64,000 nucleotides of DNA from Opitutus sp. GAS368 (GCF_900104925.1 NZ_LT629735.1:3455001-3519000); one strand, 5' to 3'. Counted from the first letter of the stretch, positions 44,933-53,552 are shown. Made by a program: numbers and translations. The notes: generated by a model from the sequence alone, not told the origin.

Positions 44933-45708
44933 AGGGCAAGGTTGCGCTGGTCACCGGTTCAACCAGCGGCATCGGGCTCGGCCTGGCCCGGGCGTTGGCT
45001 CGCGAGGGCGCGCACGTGATGTTGCACGGGCTCGGGCCGGCCGCCGAGATCGAGCAGCTGCGCGCGACCTTGGCCGGGGAGACCGGCGTGCAGGTGCATG
45101 CGCATGACGCCGATCTGGGCGGGGTGGGTGAGGCGGCGCGGCTGGTGGCCGACACCGAGAGGATTTTCGGCCGGCTCGACATCCTGGTCAACAACGCCGG
45201 CATCCAGTTTGTCTCCCCGGTCGAGGACTTTCCGCCGGAGCATTGGGCGCGCATCCAGGAGATCATTCTCGGCTCCAGCTTCCACGCGATCCGCGCCGTG
45301 GTGCCCGGCATGAGGCGGCGCGGCTGGGGCCGGATCATCAACCTGGCGTCGGTCCACGGCCTCGTGGCTTCGCCCTTCAAGAGCGCCTACGTCGCCGCGA
45401 AACACGGGCAGATCGGCCTCACCAAGACCGTGGCGCTTGAACTGGCAGAAACCGCGATCACCTGTAACGCGATCTGCCCCGGTTACGTGCGGACGCCGCT
45501 CGTCGAGGGGCAGATCGAGCGCCAGGCGCAGCTGCACCGGCTGCCGCGGGAACAAGTGATTCGTGACGTGATCCTCGCCGCCCAGCCCAGTCGTCGCTTC
45601 GTGGAGGTGGAGGAGGTCGCCGCGCTCGCGGTTTTTCTCTGCGGTGAGCCGGCACGTTCCATCACGGGGGCGGCGATCGCCATCGACGGCGGGTGGTCCG
45701 CGCGCTGA
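44929..45708 (+). CDS. SDR-family dehydrogenase, D-3-hydroxybutyrate dehydrogenase-like
   Basis: This 259-residue classical short-chain dehydrogenase has TGSTSGIGLGLARAL (cofactor), NNAGIQ, the catalytic Ser in LASVHGL, Tyr-x3-Lys in SAYVAAKHG, and TCNAICPGYVRTPLV. The last two segments are strikingly close to those of bacterial 3-hydroxybutyrate dehydrogenases. In this sugar operon the true substrate may instead be a sugar or short hydroxyacid. It starts inside the preceding stop (ATGA) and is the last gene of the compact operon. Confidence 0.87.
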   Translation: MKGKVALVTGSTSGIGLGLARALAREGAHVMLHGLGPAAEIEQLRATLAGETGVQVHAHDADLGGVGEAARLVADTERIFGRLDILVNNAGIQFVSPVEDFPPEHWARIQEIILGSSFHAIRAVVPGMRRRGWGRIINLASVHGLVASPFKSAYVAAKHGQIGLTKTVALELAETAITCNAICPGYVRTPLVEGQIERQAQLHRLPREQVIRDVILAAQPSRRFVEVEEVAALAVFLCGEPARSITGAAIAIDGGWSAR

Positions 45709-45767
45709 GCCCATGGGGTTAAACAGACAGGCTCAAAACTTCGGACACCGGCCCAAGCCGCTCGCGA

Positions 45768-46427
45768 ATGCAACTGAACCCTGAAGGCGTTATCTTTGAC
45801 CTCGATGGCACTTTGATTGCATCCGAGGGCATCTACCGCGACGCGTGGCGGCAAGCTGCCCGGGAGTTGGGAATTGCACTTACGGACGAGGTCTATGCCC
45901 GCTTGATTGGACTTAACCGCCACGACACCATCATAAAGCTGGCCGAAATGTGGTCTGGGCGCGAGCAGGCCGAAAGCTTCGTGGACCTTTCGCAGCACCA
46001 CTACGACACCATGGTAGCCAAACAAGGTCATGCCTTACGGCCTGGTGTGCGAAGTTTGCTCGATCATTTAGCCCGACAAAAGATGCCTCTCGCGGTGGCG
46101 ACGTCCTCGGCCCGGCAACTGGCACTTGATACCTTGGCGGCAGCAAAATTGACTGACTACTTCCAGGTGGTGGTCGGAGGCGACGAGATTGCAAGGGGCA
46201 AGCCGGGCCCAGAAATCTATCTCGAGGCCGCCGCCCGTTTGGGTTGCAATCCCACCAGTTGCGTTGCTTTCGAGGACTCTGTGAACGGTGCAACAGCCGC
46301 ACTTTGGGCGGGTATGACAGTGGTGCTCGTCCCGGAACTGGGAACGCCAGCGCACGATCGGCTCGCGCGGGTGATTCGCCTGGGTGACCATAACGCCGCG
46401 ATCGATCTCTTCCCTGCTGGGAATTGA
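45768..46427 (+). CDS. HAD-family phosphatase, beta-phosphoglucomutase-like
   Basis: This 219-residue protein has all HAD motifs: FDLDGT (nucleophile Asp), ATSSAR, KPGPEIY (Lys) and FEDSVNG (Asp), plus a helical cap after motif I. Such enzymes dephosphorylate small sugar phosphates or isomerise them. It lies 59 bp after the SDR gene on the same strand. Its base composition is less GC-rich than that of its neighbours, which may mean a separate origin. Confidence 0.9.
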   Translation: MQLNPEGVIFDLDGTLIASEGIYRDAWRQAARELGIALTDEVYARLIGLNRHDTIIKLAEMWSGREQAESFVDLSQHHYDTMVAKQGHALRPGVRSLLDHLARQKMPLAVATSSARQLALDTLAAAKLTDYFQVVVGGDEIARGKPGPEIYLEAAARLGCNPTSCVAFEDSVNGATAALWAGMTVVLVPELGTPAHDRLARVIRLGDHNAAIDLFPAGN

Positions 46428-46660
46428 GAAGGGGACGTCCGCTCATCAAGGTGCGCGCAATCCCGCGCATTGCAAGGTTGGCCGACCACGTCGGCATGCT
46501 CCGCGATAATGAAGCGCCGGGACATATGAAGAACCCGTCAGTTTTGATTTAGCCTATTCCCAGTCACTCTCAATATCCGAGTCAGAAGTGACAGAATTAG
46601 CTCCGTCTACGGGCAAGCGCACCTGCTGAAGCCCGCGAATGCACGGCGGAGGTAAGCAAC

Positions 46661-46692
46661 AAGGGCCGTCCACCCCTGGACGGCCCTTTGAT
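46661..46692 (+). terminator. hairpin terminator
   Basis: The arms aagggccgtcc (46661-46671) and ggacggccctt (46678-46688) are perfectly complementary over 11 bp with a 6-nt loop, followed by a T-containing tail (tgatttct). It is a good intrinsic terminator candidate, 234 bp after the HAD gene stop, so it may close the plus operon or a lost small gene or RNA. Confidence 0.7.
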
Positions 46693-46765
46693 TTCTAACA
46701 CACTGACGTTACCCTAACACCTAAACTATTGAACGAGGAATAAGACGTATTTGGCTGGGAAACGT

Positions 46766-46900
46766 TCAAAAGTTCTCCGCGATGAAGCGGATCTCGGAGC
46801 AGGTCGCCGTGGCGGGCAGGGCTCCGTTGCCTCGGGCGAACAGCCGGAATAGGAGGAACGCCCACGTCGTCAAAGCCCAGGCCGTCGTGGAACTGGGCAT
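46766..46900 (-). CDS. possible 44-residue hydrophobic peptide
   Basis: This short minus frame starts at ATG 46900 and ends TGA 46766. It encodes a hydrophobic middle (LTTWAFLLFRLFARG) and ends CSEIRFIAENF. The frame extends a little further upstream without another start. The peptide could be a small membrane protein, or the C-terminal remnant of a degraded gene. No ribosome-binding site or neighbour supports it. Confidence 0.2.
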   Translation of the reverse strand: MPSSTTAWALTTWAFLLFRLFARGNGALPATATCSEIRFIAENF

Positions 46901-47200
46901 GGGCCCAACTAGCTCGCGGGACGCAGACTCACCGTAGGTTGAACCGACTCAGGCAGGGTGTCCCGACCTCGCCCTCATCCGCCGCAAGGGTTGCGGGTGA
47001 AGGTTGGCGGCGAGTCACGCTCTGTGGCACTATGGCAGGATGTATACTCCTCGCCCCGATCGAAGAGCGCCAGCTTCTCAAAGTTACGCGCCGGTTCGCC
47101 ACTGGAGCCCGCCTTAATCGCTACAGCAAGCTGACGGACCCGTATGCCAAGATGTCGTGACTGGCGCCCGGGCGGGCGGGACGCTCCGCCGCCCGGGGTT

Positions 47201-48301
47201 TCAGCCAAGTTGTTTCACGGTCCCGCCAGGGAAGTATTTAGGGAAGATCAGGTTGGGTTGCGGCTCGAGATTGCCGTGATTCACCATCTGGAGCATCAAT
47301 CGGGAAAGCCGGTGAGCGAAGGTGTCGTCCTGCGGACTGTAATACGCGATCGGCGGGCTGACCGTCTCGAAAATGTGGTCATGGTCGCGAGCAATGAAGG
47401 AGACGGTATCCGGAACGGTCAGGCCGTGCTTTAGCAAGTAGAGAATGACGATGAACACGTGCTGGGGCTTGGCCACGAGCAAGGCGGTGGGGGCGTGGGC
47501 GGAGTTGAACAAGACGTCCAGCTTGGCGCTGATGTTCTGGGCCGTTCCGTTGTGGCGCACAATGCTCGCCCGGGCGTCGATCTGACGGTTGAGTTGGATG
47601 GACTCCATGAAGCCGACCTCGCTGGCGAGATCGCCAGCCACCCCTGAATGGGGCACAACCAGTGCCATCCGGCGATGACCCTTCGAGAGGAAAATGCCAC
47701 CGGCGTGACGGCAGACCGAGCGGTAGTCGATGTCCAGCGAGGGCAGCTTGACCTCGCTGTGGCAGGAGCCGAGCACGAGGGCCGGCACCGAATTTTCGGA
47801 GCACCACTGCTGAAGATCCTTGCTGACGGAAAGGAGCACGCAGCAGAGGACCCGGTTATGCCGGACAAATTCCTCGAGTTTGCGCCGCTGCGCTCGCACG
47901 CTTTGTGCCTGGCATACTAGCACTTCAGTGGTGAAACCCTGCTCGGAGAGGTGCCCGCGCATTTCGCTGATGATTTGGTAGGTGGCGACTGCCAGATGGG
48001 TGAATGGTTCGGGGGTAACGAGGCCGATGAGCCGGCTCTGCCGTTTGGGGGCCTGACGTGGTTGGGACAACAGGCGGTTGCGTCGGCCCTGGTGTATTTC
48101 GACCATTCCCTTCTCGGAAAGCATGCGCAGCGCAGTGCGAATGGTGGGGCGGCTCACGCGCAGCATACCGCATAGGCGGCGCTCACTCGGGAGGTATTCC
48201 CGCCAAGTGCCGTCGGTGATCGCCTGCTTGATCGAGTCGGCAGCTTGGGCCGCCAACGACATACGTTTGGGGATCTCAAAGGGGAGTGGGGAGCTGTTCA
48301 T
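47201..48301 (-). CDS. transcriptional regulator with GntR-type HTH and LacI-type sensor domain
   Basis: This 366-residue protein has an N-terminal winged helix (YLPSERRLCGMLRVSRPTIR, about residues 36-55; LSEKGMVEIHQGRRNRLL after it) joined at about residue 90 to a periplasmic-binding-protein-like sensor domain (RLIGLVTPEP, LDIDYRSV, HRRMALVVPHSG). This is the AraR-like architecture, usually a repressor released by a sugar. A candidate 17-bp operator overlaps its own start codon (48296-48312), and similar dyads lie before several catabolic and sialidase genes to the right, so it is the likely master regulator of 47-63 kb. Confidence 0.9.
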   Translation of the reverse strand: MNSSPLPFEIPKRMSLAAQAADSIKQAITDGTWREYLPSERRLCGMLRVSRPTIRTALRMLSEKGMVEIHQGRRNRLLSQPRQAPKRQSRLIGLVTPEPFTHLAVATYQIISEMRGHLSEQGFTTEVLVCQAQSVRAQRRKLEEFVRHNRVLCCVLLSVSKDLQQWCSENSVPALVLGSCHSEVKLPSLDIDYRSVCRHAGGIFLSKGHRRMALVVPHSGVAGDLASEVGFMESIQLNRQIDARASIVRHNGTAQNISAKLDVLFNSAHAPTALLVAKPQHVFIVILYLLKHGLTVPDTVSFIARDHDHIFETVSPPIAYYSPQDDTFAHRLSRLMLQMVNHGNLEPQPNLIFPKYFPGGTVKQLG

Positions 48302-48312
48302 AAATAATTACC
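48296..48312. promoter_or_regulatory. candidate operator 1 of the GntR/LacI-type regulator
   Basis: Read on the minus strand this is GGTAATTATTTATGAAC, one mismatch from the pattern GGTnA-n7-TnACC. It overlaps the regulator's own start codon and lies 50 bp before the divergent DapA-type gene. Autoregulation and control of that gene are likely. Confidence 0.5.
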
Positions 48313-48361
48313 AGTAGTTTATGATAGTTGAAGCGGGGGCGCTGTGACTGCTTAAGAGACG

Positions 48362-49264
48362 ATGAAATTGCTGCCCTCCGTAAGAATATGGTCTGCTGCA
48401 CCGACTCCGCTCACCCCGGATTTTCGCGTGGACGTGCCCTCGGTTGAGCGAATGGTGCAAGACGCCGTTCGTCACGGCGTGCACGGATTGTTCCTGGCCG
48501 GCACCTGCGGCGAGGGGCCTTGGCTGCAGGACCGGGAAAGGCAGGTCTTGGTGCGGACTGCGGTAAAAGCGGCCGGCGGCAAGCTGAAGATTGCCATGCA
48601 GGCTTCCGACAATTCGGTGCCGCGCATCCTGGATAACACCCAAGCGGCGGCCGAGGCCGGCGCGGATTATGTGATCATCGCCGCGCCAGCGACGTTCTTG
48701 AATGCGACGCCGGAGCGCGTGGTGGCGCACTTCACCGAGGCCGTAAATGCCAGCCCGCTGCCGGTGGGGATCTATGATCTGGGGAAGCACCGCCCGGTGG
48801 TCATTCCCGAGGCCCGGCTGAAGGAAATCTACCTGCTGCCCAAGGTGCATCTGGTGAAAGACAGCTCCGGTGACAAGGCGCGCCGCGCCGCGGCCCTGGC
48901 CGCCCGCCAGGAGAAGCCCGCGCTGCAACTTTTCAATGGCGATGAGTTCCGGTGCTTCGAATACCTTGAGGTCGGATACGATGGTTTCATGTTTGGCGGA
49001 GCGGCGGCCGTGGGTCCGCAACTCAATCGCATGGTCCGGCTTTTCCGCGCGAACCAATTGGCCGAGGCCCAAGCGCTCGATGCCGACATGAAGCGCATCC
49101 TCTACGGGATTTACGGCGGCCAGTCCATCGCCTGCTGGCTCACCGGCTTGAAATACTACATGATGCGCCGCGGATTGTTCACGACAACCAGCAGTTTCCT
49201 GGGCTACCCGCTGACCGAGGAGTGCCGCGCGTTCATCGAACGCTACGCGGAAACGGGCTTGTAA
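48362..49264 (+). CDS. DapA/NAL-family lyase (GTCGEGPWL subgroup)
   Basis: This 300-residue class I aldolase-type barrel has the pyruvate motif GTCGEGPWL, the tyrosine in GIYDLGK and the Schiff-base lysine Lys166 in HLVKDSS. It is a paralogue of the 41994-42959 protein: both begin with PTPLTxDxRVDVPSV. Given sialidases and a NanM-like protein in the same putative regulon, an N-acetylneuraminate-lyase-like role is possible, but its motifs differ from those of classical NanA (GSTGE). It is divergent from the regulator. Confidence 0.87.
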   Translation: MKLLPSVRIWSAAPTPLTPDFRVDVPSVERMVQDAVRHGVHGLFLAGTCGEGPWLQDRERQVLVRTAVKAAGGKLKIAMQASDNSVPRILDNTQAAAEAGADYVIIAAPATFLNATPERVVAHFTEAVNASPLPVGIYDLGKHRPVVIPEARLKEIYLLPKVHLVKDSSGDKARRAAALAARQEKPALQLFNGDEFRCFEYLEVGYDGFMFGGAAAVGPQLNRMVRLFRANQLAEAQALDADMKRILYGIYGGQSIACWLTGLKYYMMRRGLFTTTSSFLGYPLTEECRAFIERYAETGL

Positions 49265-49328
49265 ACGATCGCATCTGGACGAAAGCGGGCGGACGGTCAT
49301 GCGCGGTTGATTGATACGCCACACCATT

Positions 49329-49379
49329 GGTAACATGTCATGACCAGGAAAGCTTTTATACAGGTAAAACGAACTGACC
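49329..49379. promoter_or_regulatory. candidate tandem operators 2 and 3
   Basis: GGTAACATGTCATGACC (49329-49345) and GGTAAAACGAACTGACC (49363-49379) both match GGTnA-n7-TnACC exactly, 34 bp apart centre to centre. Oddly, they lie between the 3' ends of two convergent genes, so no gene starts beside them. They may be a relic promoter, an auxiliary looping site or a roadblock. Confidence 0.5.
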
Positions 49380-49411
49380 AGTAGCCCGCGGGCCGAGGGA
49401 GCCCGGGCGGG

Positions 49412-50668
49412 TCAGGCCGCGCGGGCGGCTTTCCGGCGGCGCAGGGCGAAGAGCAGCCCGGCGCAGACCAGGAGATTGGCGGAGGCGAACTGGAAGACCC
49501 GGCTGACGTCGATCTGGGCATCCCGCAGGAGTCCGCCCACGTAGATGCCGGCGGCGCCCACGAGGCAGCTGAAGAAAGTCGACAGACCCCAACTCATGGC
49601 CCGGTAACGGGCGTCCACGACCAGGCAGAGAATCGGCATCTGGTTGGCGTCCGCAAAATTCCGCGCCATCCCGTAGACGACCAGACCGCCCAGGGCCAGG
49701 GCCAGCGTCCCGGTATTGGCGATAAGCAGCACAGCCGGGGCGGCCAGGCAGAGGCCGACCACCGGCACGAGGATGCGGGCTTGCTCGTTCGTGCGGCTCC
49801 AGCGGTCGGCCCAGGCGCCACCGACCAGCATGCCGACCAGGGCAGCGACGTTCAGGTAGATCGTGGCGGACAGGCCGGCCGCCCCTTGGGAGAGATTGAA
49901 GTGTTCCTTGATATAGGTGGGCATCCAGCCGACGACCGACCAGCTGACCACGCCAAGCACGCAGGCGTAGACGAGCATGACGAGATAGCCGCGGTTGGTC
50001 AGAAGGTGGGTGAAAGCCTCGCCGATGCGCAGGGTGGGGACGGCGTCCTTGGTGGAGGGCGCGCCTTCCGTCGCGGGAGGATCGCGCAGCAAGGCCAGCA
50101 GCAGCCCCGAGAATCCCACGCCAACCAAGCCGAAGAGCTGAAAGGCATAGGCCCAGTCATGGCTTTCCGCCAGAGATCCGCCCAGTCCGGCCAGCGCGCC
50201 GCCGCTCATGGCGCCGCTGAGAAGCAAGCCGGAGGCCAGCGAGCGGGTGGCCCCCCGATGGTATTCCACGATGAGTGCGACGGAGGCCGGCATGCACGCG
50301 GCTTGGGTCACACCCATGAGTGCCCGGGTGATGAGCAGCTGTTCATAGGTCCTGGCGCAGGCGGTCAGGCCGGTGACCAGGGACCAAAGGAAGAGACTGC
50401 CGATGATGACGCGGCTGCGATTAAACCGGTCCGCAAAATAGCCGGCGAATGGGCTGCAGATGGCGTAAACGGTGAGAAAGACCGCCGTGAGCAAACCGAA
50501 CTGCGCCTCGGTCATGGGAATCGCCGCGTTGAGCGAACCACGCATGGTCGTGACCATCAGTCGGTCGAGATAGCTCAGGCCCGCGGTGACCCAGAGCAGG
50601 GCCACGGTCAGCCAGGCACCGGGGGGAGGTTGGAAGGAAGCGGCCGAGGGCTGAGTGGACGCGGGCAT
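49412..50668 (-). CDS. MFS transporter (TMRGS subgroup)
   Basis: This 418-residue carrier has the paralogous signature SYLDRLMVTTMRGS, IPMTEAQFGLLTA and GYFADRFNRSR and about 12 membrane segments. I chose the start MPASTQPS (50668); the frame is open upstream only as a shadow of the SGNH gene. It is the last gene of a three-gene minus operon with the SGNH hydrolase and the HpcH aldolase. It probably imports the acid sugar processed by these enzymes. Confidence 0.89.
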   Translation of the reverse strand: MPASTQPSAASFQPPPGAWLTVALLWVTAGLSYLDRLMVTTMRGSLNAAIPMTEAQFGLLTAVFLTVYAICSPFAGYFADRFNRSRVIIGSLFLWSLVTGLTACARTYEQLLITRALMGVTQAACMPASVALIVEYHRGATRSLASGLLLSGAMSGGALAGLGGSLAESHDWAYAFQLFGLVGVGFSGLLLALLRDPPATEGAPSTKDAVPTLRIGEAFTHLLTNRGYLVMLVYACVLGVVSWSVVGWMPTYIKEHFNLSQGAAGLSATIYLNVAALVGMLVGGAWADRWSRTNEQARILVPVVGLCLAAPAVLLIANTGTLALALGGLVVYGMARNFADANQMPILCLVVDARYRAMSWGLSTFFSCLVGAAGIYVGGLLRDAQIDVSRVFQFASANLLVCAGLLFALRRRKAARAA

Positions 50669-50723
50669 GGGGATTGAGGTGGGCCGGGTCGGGCGGCCAC
50701 GGGAAGACGGCGTCAGCCCGAGT

Positions 50724-51479
50724 TCAAGGCCGGGTGCTTGCGGCGGCGGAGTCGTAGCGCCCGATCGCCTTGAAAAACTCGATCGCGAACTGGCGATGGC
50801 CGGCGCCATTCGGATGGATCGGATCCGCCAGCCATTCGCGCCGCCCCGCGACCGTCGGCCTGGCCTCGAGCCAGCGGGTCCAATGATCGATGAGGATCGT
50901 GCCGGTGGAACCGGCCACCTGCGCGATGATTTCATTGTAGGCGGGCAGGTCGGTGCGCGTGAGAGTGTCGGGGTTGTCTGTGTCCACGGGATTGGTGCGG
51001 TGGAGCAGGGGAATAGCCCCGGCGACACGGACCTGCCGGACCATTTCGCGCAGTTCGGCCTCGAACGCGGCGCGCCCGGCCGGGCCGGCAACGGCATCGT
51101 TCATACCGATCATGATGGAGACGACATCCGGATGGAAGCGCAGCACCCGCCACGCGAAGTCGGCCCGCAGCCCGGCCGTCTTTTCGCCCGAGATGGCGGA
51201 GTTGACGAAAAAGTCACGGCGACGGTTCATTTCCCACCGGACACGTTCCTGGATCAACTCGGGATAGGACCGCTCGCGGCCCAGCCACTTCGCCCCCTGA
51301 GTGATCGAGTCTCCCGAGATTACCCAAGTCAGCGGCTTGGACGGTTGCGCAAGCTCCGCCTGCAGGGTCACGAGGTCGGCCAAGGGTGTCGGTTCAGGAG
51401 CGGGCTGGGCCTGAGAAAAGGTCGCGGCCATGCCCAGGAATGCGGCGGCCATGGGGCGCAGGCGGGTAACGGCCGTCAT
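50724..51479 (-). CDS. SGNH/GDSL hydrolase, secreted
   Basis: This 251-residue esterase-type protein has a signal peptide (cleavage near residue 25, FSQAQ), block I ISGDSIT, the glycine in NSAISGE, block III IGMND and block V DPIHPNGAGH, so the Ser-Gly-Asn-His set and catalytic Asp are complete. Unlike the SGNH protein at 18855 it looks fully active. It could remove O-acetyl groups from a sialic acid or other sugar in the periplasm. Its start overlaps the aldolase stop (ATGA). Confidence 0.88.
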   Translation of the reverse strand: MTAVTRLRPMAAAFLGMAATFSQAQPAPEPTPLADLVTLQAELAQPSKPLTWVISGDSITQGAKWLGRERSYPELIQERVRWEMNRRRDFFVNSAISGEKTAGLRADFAWRVLRFHPDVVSIMIGMNDAVAGPAGRAAFEAELREMVRQVRVAGAIPLLHRTNPVDTDNPDTLTRTDLPAYNEIIAQVAGSTGTILIDHWTRWLEARPTVAGRREWLADPIHPNGAGHRQFAIEFFKAIGRYDSAAASTRP

Positions 51480-52255
51480 GATCGGGCGATGCCATCCGAG
51501 AGATTTTTCGCATAGACGGGCAGCATTGTCATGATCGCGCCAAAGTCGCTGCCGTGGGCGATAAGCTTGCCGCCTTTCCGGACGATGCGCGCGATTTGCT
51601 CGACATTCCCGGCGGGCCGCCCCCAGGCGATGCGATGTCTTGCCGCCGCTGCGGCCACGGCGTCCTCGGCCCCGGTCATCTTGGGGTGGCTCCAGTCCAT
51701 GGGGCAGTCCAGCCGGATGGACAGGTCGCCGGGTCCCAGGAAGAGTCCGTCCACGCCCGGCGTGCCGGCAATTTGGTCGAGATTCGCGAGTGCCTCGGGG
51801 GTCTCGATCTGCAGGATCAGGAAGGTCTCGGTGTTGGCCGCCGCCGGATACTTGTCGGCGGCGCCGAGATAGAAGTTGTTGTCAAGGCTGGCGCCGTCGA
51901 GGCCGCGCTGGCCAAGGGGCGGGAATTTGACCGCGGCGGCGAGGTGGGCGGCGTCCTCCGCGGTATCGACCAGCGGAATCATCAGGGCGGTCACCCCGTC
52001 CTCGAGCAGATGGTAGAGCTCGTTGGCATTGCGGCTGCCGGTGCGGACGAGGCAGTCGATGTTGGCGAGATGATGGAGGGCGGCCAGGCGCTGGATCTCG
52101 CGCCGGTCCCAGGTGTTGTGCTCGGCGTCGAGCCAGAGGGCGTCAAACCCCGCCCGGGCGGCATGGGCCGGCATCATCGCCGTGGGGTAGTAGAGGGCGG
52201 CGATGCGGGCGGGGAGACCCTGTTGCAGCCGGGAGCGGATGAGTGAGGCGCGCAT
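51476..52255 (-). CDS. HpcH/HpaI-family class II aldolase
   Basis: This 259-residue metal-dependent pyruvate aldolase relative has the catalytic histidine in DAEHNTWDRR, the arginine in CLVRTGSRN, the metal Glu in LQIETPEAL and Asp in GPGDLS. Family members cleave 4-hydroxy-2-oxo acids, including 2-keto-3-deoxy sugar acids, to pyruvate and an aldehyde. ATG 52255 was chosen because sequence further upstream falls in the divergent promoter region. It heads the minus operon with the SGNH and MFS genes. Confidence 0.88.
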   Translation of the reverse strand: MRASLIRSRLQQGLPARIAALYYPTAMMPAHAARAGFDALWLDAEHNTWDRREIQRLAALHHLANIDCLVRTGSRNANELYHLLEDGVTALMIPLVDTAEDAAHLAAAVKFPPLGQRGLDGASLDNNFYLGAADKYPAAANTETFLILQIETPEALANLDQIAGTPGVDGLFLGPGDLSIRLDCPMDWSHPKMTGAEDAVAAAAARHRIAWGRPAGNVEQIARIVRKGGKLIAHGSDFGAIMTMLPVYAKNLSDGIARS

Positions 52256-52374
52256 GGGATGATGGAGGATGGTTCCGGACGGGAGGGGCGGCGATCGGCT
52301 GCGAGCTGATCGTAACGGACGACACCATCGGGCGCCGGCGCCAACCCGGCAATGCGGGAACAGGAGCAACCACA

Positions 52375-52445
52375 GGTAAAATTTTATGGCCAGTGGCCCG
52401 GGCGGGGCACCGGCGTGCCTGGACGACCGGTTAGGAAATGTTACC
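52375..52445. promoter_or_regulatory. divergent promoter with candidate operators 4 and 5
   Basis: GGTAAAATTTTATGGCC (52375-52391, one mismatch) and GGTTAGGAAATGTTACC (52429-52445) fit GGTnA-n7-TnACC. Read in reverse, the second matches operator 2 at 14 of 17 positions. They lie between the HpcH aldolase (minus) and the hydroxyacid dehydrogenase (plus). A gataat hexamer at 52450-52455 may be the -10 box of the plus gene. Confidence 0.55.
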
Positions 52446-52532
52446 ATGGGATAATTTTTGTCGGCAACGGCACCCTGGCGTCAGGATCGTTCCCCGGTAA
52501 AAGCACCTTTAACCGCCAACCCCCGTCCGCCC

Positions 52533-53552
52533 ATGCCCAGCCGCCCGCAGATCGTAAATGTAGATTGCAACTTCACGTATGAGCTGGAGCGCCGGCGCAT
52601 CGAGGCCGCCGGCGCCGACCTTGTCCTGCGGCGGGCGCGCACGGAGGACGAGATCATCCTGGCCTGCCGGGACGCGGCGGTGGTTCTCTTCGAAAACGCG
52701 GACACCCCGCTGAACGCCCGGGTCATCGCGGCGCTGCCGAAGTGCCAGGCCATCGTGCGGTATGGTGTTGGGGTCGACAGCATCGATCTGGTGGAAGCGA
52801 CGCGGCAAGGCGTGGTGGTGGCCAACTCGGCGGACTACTGCACGGAGGAGGTTTCGGATCATTCTACGGCCCTCATTCTGGCGGCGGCCCGCCGGATCGC
52901 CGTCCTCGATCGAAGGATCCGATCGGGCGGTTGGGTCGGCTACGATCCGCAGCAGCCGCTGCGTCGCGTCGCCTGTCTGACCTTGGGCCTATTGGGCTGG
53001 GGGCGGATCGCCCAGGCCGTTGCGCGAAAAATGTCCGGGTTTAACATGCGGATCATCGTGGCCGACCCCTACGTGCAGTCCCTTCCTCCCGGTTCTCCGA
53101 TTGAACTGGTTTCACGCGATCAGCTGCTGCGCGAGTCGGACCTGCTGTCCCTTCATCTGCCGCTGAACGTGGAGACCCGGCACCTGATGAACGAGCAGAC
53201 GCTCGGGCTGATGAAGCCGACCGCGTATCTGGTGAACACAAGTCGCGGCGGGATTATCGATGAAGCTGCGCTGGTCCGGGCCCTGCAGCAGGACAGGCTG
53301 GGGGGCGCGGCCCTTGATGTGTTCGAGGTGGAGCCATTGCCCGCCCCCAGCCCGTTGCGCACGCTTGAACAGGTCACCCTGACGCCGCATTACGCGGCTT
53401 CCTCGCAGGATTCAATGCGGCATCTGCACGGCACGGTGACGGATTCAGTGGAAGCCCTGCTCGGCGGGCATTGGCCGCCGTTTCCGGTCAACGGCAAAGT
53501 GGTGCCGCGGGAGGCCCTGCGGCCGTGGAAGGATTTTCGGCCGGGACGCTAA
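52533..53552 (+). CDS. D-2-hydroxyacid dehydrogenase, phosphoglycerate-dehydrogenase-like
   Basis: This 339-residue protein has the canonical catalytic set: Arg in NTSRGGIID, Glu in DVFEVEPLP and His in TPHYAA, with GLLGWGRIAQAV as the NAD motif and VRYGVGVDSIDL before it. It resembles PGDH-like enzymes without the C-terminal ACT domain, and differs from the GTGDP subgroup elsewhere in the window. ATG 52533 was chosen as it gives the standard N terminus (PQIVNVDCNF); an in-frame ATG at 52458 would overlap the promoter. It probably oxidises or reduces an acid linked to the divergent aldolase. Confidence 0.87.
   Translation: MPSRPQIVNVDCNFTYELERRRIEAAGADLVLRRARTEDEIILACRDAAVVLFENADTPLNARVIAALPKCQAIVRYGVGVDSIDLVEATRQGVVVANSADYCTEEVSDHSTALILAAARRIAVLDRRIRSGGWVGYDPQQPLRRVACLTLGLLGWGRIAQAVARKMSGFNMRIIVADPYVQSLPPGSPIELVSRDQLLRESDLLSLHLPLNVETRHLMNEQTLGLMKPTAYLVNTSRGGIIDEAALVRALQQDRLGGAALDVFEVEPLPAPSPLRTLEQVTLTPHYAASSQDSMRHLHGTVTDSVEALLGGHWPPFPVNGKVVPREALRPWKDFRPGR

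Larger units (their letters stand above)
46428..47200. other. gene-poor intergenic region
   Basis: These 773 bp hold no convincing gene. I see a strong hairpin at 46661-46688, a 44-codon minus frame with a hydrophobic stretch (46766-46900) and two overlapping open frames of 73-77 codons without recognisable features. A lower-GC part around 46540-46760 contrasts with the surroundings. The region may be the scar of a lost gene or insertion at the boundary between two operon groups. Confidence 0.6.

Noticed and set aside
46424-46552. 42-residue frame beginning with TTG at the end of the HAD gene
   Set aside because: There is no recognisable motif or ribosome-binding site, and the composition does not stand out from chance frames.
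46939-47208. Two overlapping open frames (73 codons plus, 77 codons minus)
   Set aside because: They contradict each other on opposite strands and neither shows any domain, signal or neighbour support.
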